This document shows, in pieces, positions 7,915-18,100 of a stretch of DNA of 64,000 nucleotides (the first letter of the stretch is position 1; each line of letters begins with the position of its first letter). The notes under the pieces were generated by a model. The model was not told the DNA's origin, searched no databases, and worked only from the letters and a program-made list of their open reading frames with translations. The translations under genes were made by a program, and so were the position numbers. The DNA is taken from NCBI GenBank assembly GCA_025451235.1, contig JANWKT010000001.1:234058-298057 (forward strand), read 5' to 3'. The stretch is from Flavobacteriales bacterium (GTDB taxonomy: Bacteria; Bacteroidota; Bacteroidia; CAIKAF01).

Positions 7915-8973
7915 TTAATTATATAATATATCCAATGGCCATTTTTTACCACCTGCTTTAAAATCTAATTTCGCTTCTACTTTTCCATGACCCAGCATCT
8001 GGCGAATTACATTCAGGTCAGCTCCTTGTTCTTTCAAATGCTCTTCAAAGGATTTGCTTAATCCCGGAGTGTTGATCTTTTTACGGATCCTGGCTGATTG
8101 TAACGATGATTTTAATGCATGTTGGATTGATCGAATGCTATATGCACCTCCATCAGCTCCTTCAAATAAATATTTTTCAGGTTTAAATTCTTTCATGTAT
8201 TTCGCAAGGATGGCAGCATCCGACTTAGAGATCATAAATGATTTCTCTTTTCCTGAAGCTGTTTTGCGGATGATCACTTTATTCCCTTTCAGGTCAACAT
8301 CCCCTACCCGAATGGTAGAAATGTCGCTTACCCGAATACCACATCCATAGGCCAAACTGACGATGGCTTTGTATTTGGTGTTATCTACTGCTTCAAATAT
8401 CTTACTTAAATCACTATCATTAAGAGACTTAACTTCAGATTTATTCCTTGGACGAGAGAACCCTACCGGCAATATATCCTTATGGGCCACTTCCTGGAAA
8501 TAAAACTTGATCGCATTGACTCTCAGGTGCATCTGGTGATCTTTCACCCCTAATTCCTCAATACAATAGAGTAAATAAGAGCTTACTTGCTTAGTCGTTA
8601 ATTTATTGATCTGATTCTGGCCCAATAAATACATTAATTGAAGCAATTCCATTCTATAAATACGAATAGTATTGTCGCTGTATTTTTTTCTTCTCATGGC
8701 CTTCACCATATCGTCCAAAGCCTTGTTATTAGCGTCGTTCACAAACCATTCCTTCTTCTTTTGTGATACATGCTGTGGTGGCTCTGTAACCGGAAGGCCA
8801 CATTTTCTGCGGTTTTCAGCAGTATCAGGAATATGCCATCCTTTCAATTGCTTGCTGAATTGCGCACCCTCAACAGCTTTCATGTATTTATCCCATTCCG
8901 AATTGGATGGGAATTTTACCATGATTCTGCTCTGTCCACGGTTATCGATTACTTTAAAATTTATTGCCGCCAT
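7915..8973 (-). CDS. tyrosine recombinase-like protein lacking key catalytic residues
   Basis: A 352-aa XerC/D-like protein: unique N-terminal ~80 residues, a SAM-like core-binding domain (about 80-170) and a C-terminal catalytic fold (about 180-345). Arg I is present (Arg214 in YGCGIRVSDI), as are a Lys of the beta-hairpin (GKEK, near 242) and His III (LGH329). The HxLRHSF box has become TPGLSKSF (302-309), losing His II and Arg II, and the nucleophile position nine residues after LGH is Phe338. Canonical strand transfer should be impossible. The frame is uninterrupted, so the protein may persist as a DNA-binding protein, or be a recently decayed integrase. No attachment sites or cargo were seen. 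Confidence 0.8.
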   Translation of the reverse strand: MAAINFKVIDNRGQSRIMVKFPSNSEWDKYMKAVEGAQFSKQLKGWHIPDTAENRRKCGLPVTEPPQHVSQKKKEWFVNDANNKALDDMVKAMRRKKYSDNTIRIYRMELLQLMYLLGQNQINKLTTKQVSSYLLYCIEELGVKDHQMHLRVNAIKFYFQEVAHKDILPVGFSRPRNKSEVKSLNDSDLSKIFEAVDNTKYKAIVSLAYGCGIRVSDISTIRVGDVDLKGNKVIIRKTASGKEKSFMISKSDAAILAKYMKEFKPEKYLFEGADGGAYSIRSIQHALKSSLQSARIRKKINTPGLSKSFEEHLKEQGADLNVIRQMLGHGKVEAKLDFKAGGKKWPLDILYN

Positions 8974-9162
8974 ATGCTACTTGGTTTAGTTAAAATCAAA
9001 CGGTTGTTCAAAAGTAGTATAAAATCGACATTATTAACAAATAAATTGTGAAAAACTTTCTTCCGACTAACCAATTAGCGTATTTCATATTTGGATTAGT
9101 TAGCCTCAATTTATACGTAATATGCTGATTATATGATATTTAATAATAAAAAAGACTAATAA

Positions 9163-9193
9163 AAAAAGGCTGCCATTTTCCGGCAGCCTTTTT
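9163..9193 (-). terminator. terminator of the DUF2723 gene
   Basis: AAAAAGGCTGCC and GGCAGCCTTTTT form a 12-bp stem around a 7-nt loop; T-runs on both strands. It lies 27 bp beyond the stop of the minus-strand gene at 9220. Confidence 0.85.
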
Positions 9194-9219
9194 AAGCTCA
9201 ATGCGTAAATCTATTATCT

Positions 9220-12200
9220 TTAATCGTGGCTATCCACTCGTAGGGAGTCAACTGCTCTCTCCTGATTGGTAGGCATTTCAGGCGAAGTATTGGTACCCAA
9301 CCCTATTTTGGCTAACAGCTGGTCGCAAAGGGCCAGGATCTGTTTAGCCCGGTTATAATCTTCATCCACCACGCTTTTATTCTTCACCGAGGCGTAGTAA
9401 TCCACATCGATCTGGGTCCTTTCCCTTAAGGTTTGCGTTATCTGGGTAGCCTTCTCTTTCTTACCTAATTGGTAATACAATTCCGCAATCAATAAGTTAA
9501 AGTAATTATAGGCGACAACATTGTCGGGCATGAGCTCTTCGGTTTTATCTAAACATTTCAGTGCCTTGTCATTTTTACCTTCCATCATTAAAGCGGTAGC
9601 CAACCTCAGGAAGTTATTCCTTAGGTTCATGGTCATCCTTAAGTTGGTTTCATCCAGGTAAACTCCCTTGCCATTCATATTACCCCATTTAAACTTGTTC
9701 ACCATATTATCGTACATGGCATCCGTGTTTACCTCACCCAACTGCCCATCATGGCTTTTTACCTTATAAGGAACCAATCTATAGGCCAATCCTTCCACTT
9801 CAAAATAATCCTGTAAGCCCAAATAATTGCTTTCGCCTACGGTAATGGCAAAATAGATAGGTCTATCCCAATTAAAATGAGCCAATAGATCCAGGATCAT
9901 TACATCAGCCTTCAACACATAACTGCGGTTGATCACCAACGGTAATGCCTTCACCATTCGGCCCTGGGTTCCTTTTCTAAAGGTGGTATCATTTGCCACT
10001 TTTGCACTATCTACTGGAATAATGAATTTATTGGATTTGAAGAAGTATAACTCTTCTCCTGAATCCGGGATCTTATAAAGATTGCTTTTATCGGTTGCTC
10101 TCAAGAACTTGATCTGATCCTGGATCGTATAGAATTCCTCATTGCTTCTATCCAATAATACCTGGTCTCTGATCCCTTGCCTATATTCCGGTTCTATCAT
10201 ACCAAATGGAACGGCCTTGCCATCATAGGCGGCCCTCTTCATTTGGGTTATATACCAATCCGTATTGAGCAGGCTGAGGTTTACTACCCTTACATCTGTC
10301 CGAACACCTTCTACTTCCTGCAAATACCATAGTGGGAAGGTATCATTGTCGCCATTTGTAAATAAAATAGCATTGGGGGCACACGAGTTGAGGTAATTAT
10401 AGGCAAAATCCCGGGCAGTATATCTATTGGCACGGGTATGGTCGTCCCAATTCTCTTTGGCCAGGATGGTAGGCACTAATAAGAAAGAAAGCGGAACCAC
10501 AGCGATGGACATACTGTCCTTGAGACCACCGAATTTTTTAAGCAATTCAACAATTCCAAGCACTCCCAAGCCTATCCAAATGGCAAAGACGTAGAACGAT
10601 CCGGCAAATACATAATCCCTTTCGCGGGGTTGGATCGGAGGGGCATTGTTATGAAAAACGATGAGGAGTCCGGTGAACACAAACAAGGTTAAAACAGCCC
10701 AAAAACCCTTCCGGTCTCTGAAGAAGTGGAAGACCATTCCTATGACACCAAAAATAAAGGGTAACATATAGTATTTATTCCTTCCTTTGTTCTCTGCTAT
10801 TTCTTTTGGTAGATTTTTTTGAGGGTAGCCTAAAAATAATTCATCAAGGAACCCAATACCGGTGATGCAATGCCCATTTAGGGGTTGTCCGTGACCTTGA
10901 ATATCACTTTCACGACCAACGAAATTCCAGCCGAAATATCGCAAATACATCCACTTGATCTGGTAATTAAATGCGAATTGAACATTGTTGCCGAAACCGG
11001 GTTTTCCACCCTTGGGCACATTACCCCAATACTCATTTTGTTCCTTATGTTCGGGACTCCATATCCGAGGGAAGAGAGTCATCCTTTCCGGCTCATATTT
11101 GGGCTCGATCTTATGGTCGGCCACTATATATTTCCGTTGAATAGAAAGGCTCGCTTTGTTAGGGTTATTTGCAATAAATTCCTTGGCTTCCCGCTCGATC
11201 TGGAAGGACATGATAGGTTTTTTGCTCCCTTTTTTCACTACCTGGTAAGCAGGAATATAAATGGGAGAAGTCTTTTCATACTTGATCACCTTGGCATCAT
11301 AAAAAGGTCCATAAATCAATGGACGGCTGCCATATTGCTCACGATTCAAATAGGATTTCAACGCAAAAATATTCTCCGGGTTGTTCTCATCCATAGGAGT
11401 ATTGGCTTTGGATCTAATACCAATTGCACCGTAAGAGGAATAGCCTATAAGGATGACCAATAATGACCATAGGCCCATCGTGGCAAAGTATTTTTTTCGT
11501 TTTTGCAAGAAGAATATACCTGCGCAAATCCCCCCCAGCAGCAACACCAGATATACCAGCATCCCGGTGCCAAAATTAGCTCCGAACCCATTGGTGAATA
11601 TCCGTTCATTTACCCCCGCCAAACTAATGGTACCTGGTATAACTCCATAGGTAATGAAGAGGAAAATGGCCATCGAAATGATCAAAGTATAGAATGATCC
11701 CAATGCATCTCCCTTGTACTTGCGGTAATAATATACCAAGGCCATGGCAGGAATGGTTAAGAGGTTCAATAAATGGACCCCTATAGATAATCCCATTAAA
11801 TACATGATCAGAATGATCCAACGGTCTGCATAGGGCTTGTCAGCCGAAGAATCCCACCTGAGCATGGCCCAGAACACAATGGCTGTGAACCAGGAAGAGA
11901 TAGCATATACCTCCCCTTCCACTGCACTGAACCAAAACGTATCGGTAAAGGTATAGGCCATAGCGCCGGTAAAAGCGGCTCCAAAGGCACCCAATGCCGA
12001 CATGGCATCCCATTCAAATATTTTACCTCCGTTATTGAGTGTTTTTATTCTCTTAATGATGGCCATAATGGTCCAGAATAAAAATCCAATGGTAAATGCT
12101 GAAGAGGTAACTGAAACCAGGTTGACCATCATGGCTACCTTGGTAACATCCCCACCGGCCATCATTGAAAATACCCTGGCGATCATAGCAAACAAAGGTG

Positions 12201-12366
12201 CACCAGGAGGGTGACCTACCTGCATTTTATACGCAGAGGCAATGAACTCCCCACAATCCCAAAAGCTGGTAGTGGGTTCCATAGTAAGTGCATAAACCGT
12301 AAATGAAATAACAATGGCAAGCCATCCTAAAGCTAGATCTATGATCCTGAACTGTTTTTGATTCAT
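9220..12366 (-). CDS. DUF2723 family (TMEM260-like) glycosyltransferase, large form
   Basis: A 1048-aa polytopic membrane protein of the PMT/GT-C superfamily. The N-terminal first loop carries SFWDCGEFI followed by VGHPPGAPLF, the signature of DUF2723. About a dozen membrane segments occupy residues 10-630. A soluble region follows and the last ~120 residues contain TPR-like helices. The eukaryotic relative TMEM260 is a protein O-mannosyltransferase; Bacteroidota glycosylate secreted proteins at D-S/T motifs. I infer, without proof, a role in glycosylating exported proteins. A shorter relative is encoded at 20443. Family assignment is firm; the donor and acceptor are unknown. Confidence 0.85.
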   Translation of the reverse strand: MNQKQFRIIDLALGWLAIVISFTVYALTMEPTTSFWDCGEFIASAYKMQVGHPPGAPLFAMIARVFSMMAGGDVTKVAMMVNLVSVTSSAFTIGFLFWTIMAIIKRIKTLNNGGKIFEWDAMSALGAFGAAFTGAMAYTFTDTFWFSAVEGEVYAISSWFTAIVFWAMLRWDSSADKPYADRWIILIMYLMGLSIGVHLLNLLTIPAMALVYYYRKYKGDALGSFYTLIISMAIFLFITYGVIPGTISLAGVNERIFTNGFGANFGTGMLVYLVLLLGGICAGIFFLQKRKKYFATMGLWSLLVILIGYSSYGAIGIRSKANTPMDENNPENIFALKSYLNREQYGSRPLIYGPFYDAKVIKYEKTSPIYIPAYQVVKKGSKKPIMSFQIEREAKEFIANNPNKASLSIQRKYIVADHKIEPKYEPERMTLFPRIWSPEHKEQNEYWGNVPKGGKPGFGNNVQFAFNYQIKWMYLRYFGWNFVGRESDIQGHGQPLNGHCITGIGFLDELFLGYPQKNLPKEIAENKGRNKYYMLPFIFGVIGMVFHFFRDRKGFWAVLTLFVFTGLLIVFHNNAPPIQPRERDYVFAGSFYVFAIWIGLGVLGIVELLKKFGGLKDSMSIAVVPLSFLLVPTILAKENWDDHTRANRYTARDFAYNYLNSCAPNAILFTNGDNDTFPLWYLQEVEGVRTDVRVVNLSLLNTDWYITQMKRAAYDGKAVPFGMIEPEYRQGIRDQVLLDRSNEEFYTIQDQIKFLRATDKSNLYKIPDSGEELYFFKSNKFIIPVDSAKVANDTTFRKGTQGRMVKALPLVINRSYVLKADVMILDLLAHFNWDRPIYFAITVGESNYLGLQDYFEVEGLAYRLVPYKVKSHDGQLGEVNTDAMYDNMVNKFKWGNMNGKGVYLDETNLRMTMNLRNNFLRLATALMMEGKNDKALKCLDKTEELMPDNVVAYNYFNLLIAELYYQLGKKEKATQITQTLRERTQIDVDYYASVKNKSVVDEDYNRAKQILALCDQLLAKIGLGTNTSPEMPTNQERAVDSLRVDSHD

Positions 12367-12378
12367 CCCTGTAGAATA

Positions 12379-12400
12379 TAAAAGCCGCTTTTTTGCGGCT
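12379..12400 (-). terminator. stem-loop downstream of the T9SS pair
   Basis: AGCCGC and GCGGCT with a 6-nt loop, followed on the minus strand by TTTTAT. It lies between the end of the T9SS gene at 12618 and the start of the DUF2723 gene and may terminate the former. Confidence 0.5.
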
Positions 12401-12480
12401 AATGATTAGCTGTCAAAAATATAAATTTTTAGCAGAAACGGGTTGAAAACAACATTATTATACCTCCCTACCCTCATCCT

Positions 12481-12499
12481 TTCCGAGAGCTATTGGGGA
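12481..12499. repeat. REP-like palindrome, degenerate copy
   Basis: TTCCGAGAGCTATTGGGGA resembles the cleaner copy at 33319-33336, built on CCCGATAGCTATTGGG. This kind of palindrome is common between Bacteroidota genes. Confidence 0.5.
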
Positions 12500-12577
12500 G
12501 GGTTCCGAGCAGTTCAAGCACAATGGAACGCGTTACCTGCCGGTCCAGATGCATGTCCTACACTCCTTTAGGCTGTT

Positions 12578-12599
12578 GGAAACATACTGACTGCAGCGT
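12578..12599. repeat. second copy of the repeat found at 3433
   Basis: Matches the reverse complement of 3433-3454 at 19 of 22 positions (GGAAACAT, CTG and GCAGCGT blocks conserved). Both copies lie in gaps between genes. Confidence 0.4.
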
Positions 12600-12617
12600 T
12601 GGTGCAGCGAGCAAAAA

Positions 12618-15110
12618 TTATGGCTTAAATAATTGTAAAAAACCTTTTTCTATTAAAGGTTCAGCCGAACAATCGGAAGTAATTTCGCAGATCCAATAGT
12701 AAATCCCTTCATTGGCCGAAGAATTATCAATGCTGCCATTCCAGCCTATATCCTGGCTAGATGAAAATACCAATACGCCCCAACGATCAAAAATATCCAG
12801 CCTAAAATGCCCACTTGCAGGAACAATGGGCTGATATACATCATTCTGATTATCCGAGTTGGGTGTAAAAACATTTGGAAATATAACCGAAGAAAGGGGT
12901 ATGCTGTTAGCCACAAGAATCGAAATGGTATCCGCATTCGGGCAGTTTCCTGAAAATACATAGTAGATGTTATGAGTTCCTAAACCTGCCAGCATCGGAT
13001 CAAATGAACCCAGCTGAGAATCCACCACGCCATTGCCGAACCAGGCACCTCCGGCAGGGCTGGCAGATAAAACCTGGGCTGGATCAGAATCGCAGAATGG
13101 GCCTGCAGCACTAATAACAGGATTTGGATAGCTAATCACCGCCACCGCTAACGTATCCTGGGTAGGCGGACAAGAAGGATAGCTAACTGTTAAAATATAC
13201 AATCCGGAGTTCATGGAAGTGGATTGCGTAATTGTATTATTATTATTCGCAGAAGAATAACTATTGGGGCCTATCCAGCCAATGGTTGCACCTGCACCTG
13301 AAGTAGATTGTAAAAGAATATTCTGCCCTTCACAAACCGTATCAGATCCTGAAATGGTATAGCCTCCATCCACGTTCACTGTAACTAAAAACGTAGAAGT
13401 ATCCGGACAATATCCCCCCAATATACAAGTAATGGTATGGCTGCCGCCTCCGGCAGCACCTGGGCTAAAAGTTCCCAAATTTACATTCATGATGCCTGTA
13501 CCTGACCATTGTACAGGAGCATTATTGGCAATGAATGTATCTAGAGGCTCACTTGAGCAATAGGGACCTGAAGGACTAATAATCAAAGGTGGATTGTCAA
13601 TCACATCAATTTGGATGGTATCAACAATGGCCGGACATCCAGGATAATTAATGGTATAAATATAGGGGCCGGCATGAAGCACACTGGTATTGATTATATA
13701 ATTTAAACTATCGATAGATGTAAAACCGTTTGGTCCTGACCAACTATAGGTGGCATTTGAATTGGCGGTCAGCCATAAGGTAAGGGTGGATCCGGCGCAT
13801 AATGTATCAGGGCCTGAACTAAGATAGCCCAGGTCATCGGTAACCACTATCCATGAGGTGGCAGTATCCGGACAATATCCGCCTGAAATGCAAGTGATGA
13901 GATGGTTCCCTCCACCGGCTATTGCAGGATCAAAAATTCCAACAGATGGGTTGGTGATTCCAACTCCTGACCATTGAACCCCAGCTATACTTGCCACCAA
14001 CGTATCAAATGAAAAAGAGGTACAATAAGGTCCGGCAGGAGTAATGGTGAATGCTGGATTCGTTATAATTTCGATCTCAATAGTATCTGAAATGGAAGGG
14101 CACCCTGGAAAACTAACAGTATAAATATATTCCCCGGCATTAAGCGCAGATGCATTAGTTATCCATGCGATACTATCAGTAGAAAAAAAGCCGTTGGGCC
14201 CTGACCAACTGTAGGAAGACCCAGCCGCCGAAGACAATTGAAGGTTAATGATTTCACCAGCACAAAGAGTATCCGGGGCACTATAGGTATAAGTAATGCT
14301 ATCTAAGTCTACCTGAATTGTATTGCTATAACAACTGGTAAGGGTATCAATTCCACTTATCCGCTGGCACCTGAGTCGATAATAAAAAGTACTCCACGGT
14401 GGCAAAGAGCTAAGGGTTTGGGACAACGAATTCCCCACATTATAGTCATGATAAATAGAATAAAAGGTACCAAAGTTCGGATCGTCCGACACATCCAGCA
14501 AATATAAATTAGCTGTGGGAACCGAATCCCAATTCGCCATAAAAGATGAACAGGTAACATTGGTGGCAGCCGTAGCAACCGGTGTATTCAATGGGTTGGT
14601 AACAAAAAGAGTTGTATTTAAGGAGGCTCCGTATGGGCCGCCCCAATTAGCTGCATTGATAGCAATTACATTTTGAACACAACCTTGTAATACAGGACTT
14701 ATATTGAAAACATAAGGACCACCCATCCAATTATTGTAAAAACCCTGAGAGACCCCATTGAAATAGAGTTCAAATTCATTGTCCGCATTAATGCTGATAC
14801 TACCACTGTAGGAATCACCAACAGGGACTACAAATGTTTTGCGCATTTTTGCCGTATCGCTATAAGGTAAAACCCAAATGGATTGGCTTCCAGCTACCAC
14901 AGGAATTGTATTGCCTACATTGGGAGCTTCCACCGCAGGCCAGGCGCTGTCATCATATCCTTGGAAAAGCCAAGCCGTTCCATTGGATTGGATGCTATTG
15001 CCCACTCCCTTCCAACTTCCATCGGTAATAATGGTTTGAGCCAGGAGTCTTTTAGTGGCTATTACTGATATTGCCATCAGCAGGCAAATAATGACTTTTC
15101 TAAAATTCAT
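12618..15110 (-). CDS. T9SS type B surface protein (gliding motility-associated C-terminal domain)
   Basis: An 830-aa exported protein with a signal peptide (about 1-24). Residues ~25-175 form a galactose-binding-like domain (FVVPV.DSYSG..., FELYFNGV), followed by an FN3-like domain to ~270. Then three alternating pairs of Ig-like modules repeat: one starting DTLCAG...YSWSGPNGF, the other SPAGPYC...QWSGxGI...GTHxI. The last ~90 residues (FPNVFTPNSDNQNDVY, IFDRWG) are a type B sorting domain. It is probably co-transcribed with the paralogue upstream (42-bp gap). Likely a surface adhesin or matrix protein; ligand unknown. Confidence 0.85.
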   Translation of the reverse strand: MNFRKVIICLLMAISVIATKRLLAQTIITDGSWKGVGNSIQSNGTAWLFQGYDDSAWPAVEAPNVGNTIPVVAGSQSIWVLPYSDTAKMRKTFVVPVGDSYSGSISINADNEFELYFNGVSQGFYNNWMGGPYVFNISPVLQGCVQNVIAINAANWGGPYGASLNTTLFVTNPLNTPVATAATNVTCSSFMANWDSVPTANLYLLDVSDDPNFGTFYSIYHDYNVGNSLSQTLSSLPPWSTFYYRLRCQRISGIDTLTSCYSNTIQVDLDSITYTYSAPDTLCAGEIINLQLSSAAGSSYSWSGPNGFFSTDSIAWITNASALNAGEYIYTVSFPGCPSISDTIEIEIITNPAFTITPAGPYCTSFSFDTLVASIAGVQWSGVGITNPSVGIFDPAIAGGGNHLITCISGGYCPDTATSWIVVTDDLGYLSSGPDTLCAGSTLTLWLTANSNATYSWSGPNGFTSIDSLNYIINTSVLHAGPYIYTINYPGCPAIVDTIQIDVIDNPPLIISPSGPYCSSEPLDTFIANNAPVQWSGTGIMNVNLGTFSPGAAGGGSHTITCILGGYCPDTSTFLVTVNVDGGYTISGSDTVCEGQNILLQSTSGAGATIGWIGPNSYSSANNNNTITQSTSMNSGLYILTVSYPSCPPTQDTLAVAVISYPNPVISAAGPFCDSDPAQVLSASPAGGAWFGNGVVDSQLGSFDPMLAGLGTHNIYYVFSGNCPNADTISILVANSIPLSSVIFPNVFTPNSDNQNDVYQPIVPASGHFRLDIFDRWGVLVFSSSQDIGWNGSIDNSSANEGIYYWICEITSDCSAEPLIEKGFLQLFKP

Positions 15111-15152
15111 TTTTTATGAAGATCGATCGCTGTATATAAATCACCACCTCGA

Positions 15153-18100
15153 TCATCGGATCAGGTTGACCATTCCAATATACCCATGTTCTTTATTAAA
15201 TACATCTACCACATCTACCTTATACACATAGGTGGCCTGAGGACAAAAAGCACCACTAGTGGTAAGTCCGCCCCAGCCTCCTTTAATGTCGCTATAGGCA
15301 TAGATCTCTTCTCCCCAACGGTCAAATATAGATACATGGATGGTTTTGATCCCGTTGCCGTATACTCTGAAGATCTGATTCATTTCATCTTCGTTAGGAG
15401 TAAAACTATTCGGGATGTATAAAGTAAAGAAAGGATGCACAATGAGGCAATGTGTAACCGTATCAGAACAGCCAATGGCATTAGATGCTAACAGAGTTAC
15501 GCAATAGGTTCCTGTATCAGTATAGGTATGCTGAACATTCATTGATGAAGAGGTGCCTCCATCACCCAAATCCCAACTATAGATAGTGGCGGCGAATGAA
15601 GTATTGGTAAAACTTACCTGTGGATCGGTCTCTGAGATAGCCTGAGGAGCATAGGTAAAGTCCGCCACAGGAGTAGCCACCGCATTGATCATATTGGGTA
15701 TTGCCAGGGTAGATGTACAGCCTTCGGCTGATGCAACAGTAAGAGAGACATCATAGGATCCAGGATCGTTGAAACAAACAGAAGTGTTGGGTCCCGACAT
15801 TGGGTTTTGAGATTCGAGGGTCCAAGTCCAGCTTACAATGGTCGATCCGGTAATATTGCTATTGTCAGTAAAATTAACACAAAGAGGGGTACAGCCGGAA
15901 GTAAGATCCGAGGTAAATCCTGCCACGGGTGATGGATTGACCACAGCTATTACAGTTGCTGTAGCAGAACATCCATTGCCATCCGTTCCGGTTACGGTAT
16001 AAGTGCCAGCATCCTGCATGGTGGAATTATTCACCTGAGGGGCAGGATCATTGATCACAGTAAATCCGTTCGGGCCCGTCCAATCATAGTTGACAGCACC
16101 TGTACCCGTTAACGTAAAACTAAGTCCTTCACATACTGGCGAATTTATATTAGCATTAACAGCAGGAAGCGAATTCACCAGTACATTGGTAGTTGCTGTA
16201 ACACTACAATTATTAATATCCGTAACAGTTACGGTATACATTCCACTTTGTAACGGGATCATATTGTTCAATACAGGATTCTGGTTCACAGGATCATTGA
16301 ACCCATTAGGTCCGATCCAGCTATAAGTATTCCCCCCACCTGAGGTAAGGTTAATGGTGCCGCCTTCGCAAACAGGACCATCATTGGCAATGATGGGAAC
16401 CGGTAATGCATTCACAACAACGGTTGTTGTGGCTGTTCCAAAGCATCCGATTGCGTCGGTTACGGTAACTGTATAAATACCATCCATTGCAATGGTAGCA
16501 TTAGGGATGGATGGATTCTGAACATCATTGGCGGTATAACCCGCAGGCCCAGTCCAATCATCGGTTGCAGAACCGGAAGGAGAATTCAATTGAATAAGAT
16601 CCCCTGCGCAATAAGGTCCGGTATTATTGACGGCAGGGACCGGTAAGGGAACTACTGTTACATCCACCATTCCTGTTTGTGTACACACAGGTGAGAAACT
16701 GATATCGTCTAAGCCAAAATCATTCCCATTGATATTGGTGTTTTGATTAACAATACAAATATTGGCCGTAGTATTCACACCAGCATTCCAGGTGGTAAAA
16801 AATTCTTCCCAATTACAGTTCGGTCCATTCGGTGTAAATGGAGTGCTTAAGGGACTTCCATTGATTGAAAACTGAAGAGTTGGCAAATTCACTGCGTATA
16901 CAGGAGTAACCCATGTAGAAAATAAATAATCTGTATTGGGCGAAACATTCACCGTTTGACACCAAACATTTGTATTGGGAGCTGGAGAACCGTTCACCAT
17001 CATCATGTTTCCAACACCAGAAGTATGGTCTCCACAAGGAGAAACGGACCCATTCCACAATTGTGGATTGGTTCCCACATAATATTCACCTTGAGTTGTA
17101 TTGGGAAATGCATAGGTATAACTTGAACTAAAACCCGTATTACCTGCGGTAAAATTCCCATTTACGATTAAGTTAGGTCCCACTGAATAAGAAGTAACGG
17201 TATACGTAGTAGTTACTATAGGACAAACAGCTTGTGTAGTTAATGACGAATCAACCATTCCTGGATAGGGGCTCCAAATAAAATAATCTCCACCGGCAAC
17301 ATTGAGATTAGTGCAAGCTCCTGCGCAGATGGAGGTATCATTAGAAAGAGAAAGTGCAGGAAGATTGGCCACGGTTACTGTAACCGAATCAGTACCGGCA
17401 CAACCTGCTGCAGTAGTAAGCGTTAAGGTATAAGTAGTGGTTACTAGTGGATTCGCACTTGGGTTCAATACGTTTGTTTGTGATAATCCAGCTGGTGGTG
17501 ACCAGCTAGGAGTTCCTGCACCCACTCCATTTAAAACAGTAGCAGAGCCAGGACATATATAACCATCATTTCCTGCCGATACCGGATTAGGTACAAAGTT
17601 TACAGTGATCACATTGCTATAGCAACTGATCCTGAGTCCAGCTCCATTGGTACGTTGTGCCCGAAGCCTATAATAATAAGGCCCTGGACCCGGTAAGGAG
17701 GTTAAATTATAGCTGGTTACATTGCCAACATTAAAGTCCTGGTAAACAGAATAAAAAGTCGCAAAAAGCGGATCAGTGGACACATCCAATAAATAGAGGT
17801 CGGCAGTTGCAACAGTATCCCAATTGGCTGTAAAAGAATTGCAGGTAACATTGGTTGCAGGATTGGCTACCGGCGGATTCAATACGTTGATTGCCGTTAT
17901 GCTAATAGCCATTTTTGCACCATAAGGCCCACTCCAGTTCCTGGCTTCCATGGCTACCACATTGTTTACACAACCCTGAAGTGAGGGTGCAATATTATAA
18001 TTGGCAGGAGGAGAAGGATTATACGATCCGGCTCCCAATAATACTCCATTGAAGAATAGGCTATATTGATTGTCAACTTGGGATTGAATGTTTCCTGTAT

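Noticed and set aside
7915..8973. Frameshifted integrase pseudogene
   Set aside because: The frame is complete with normal length; loss is by substitutions and a small in-frame change, so it is called a CDS with missing residues.
10885..11463. 192-aa plus-strand frame opposite the DUF2723 gene
   Set aside because: Antisense shadow; the DUF2723 frame has clear family motifs across the same bases.
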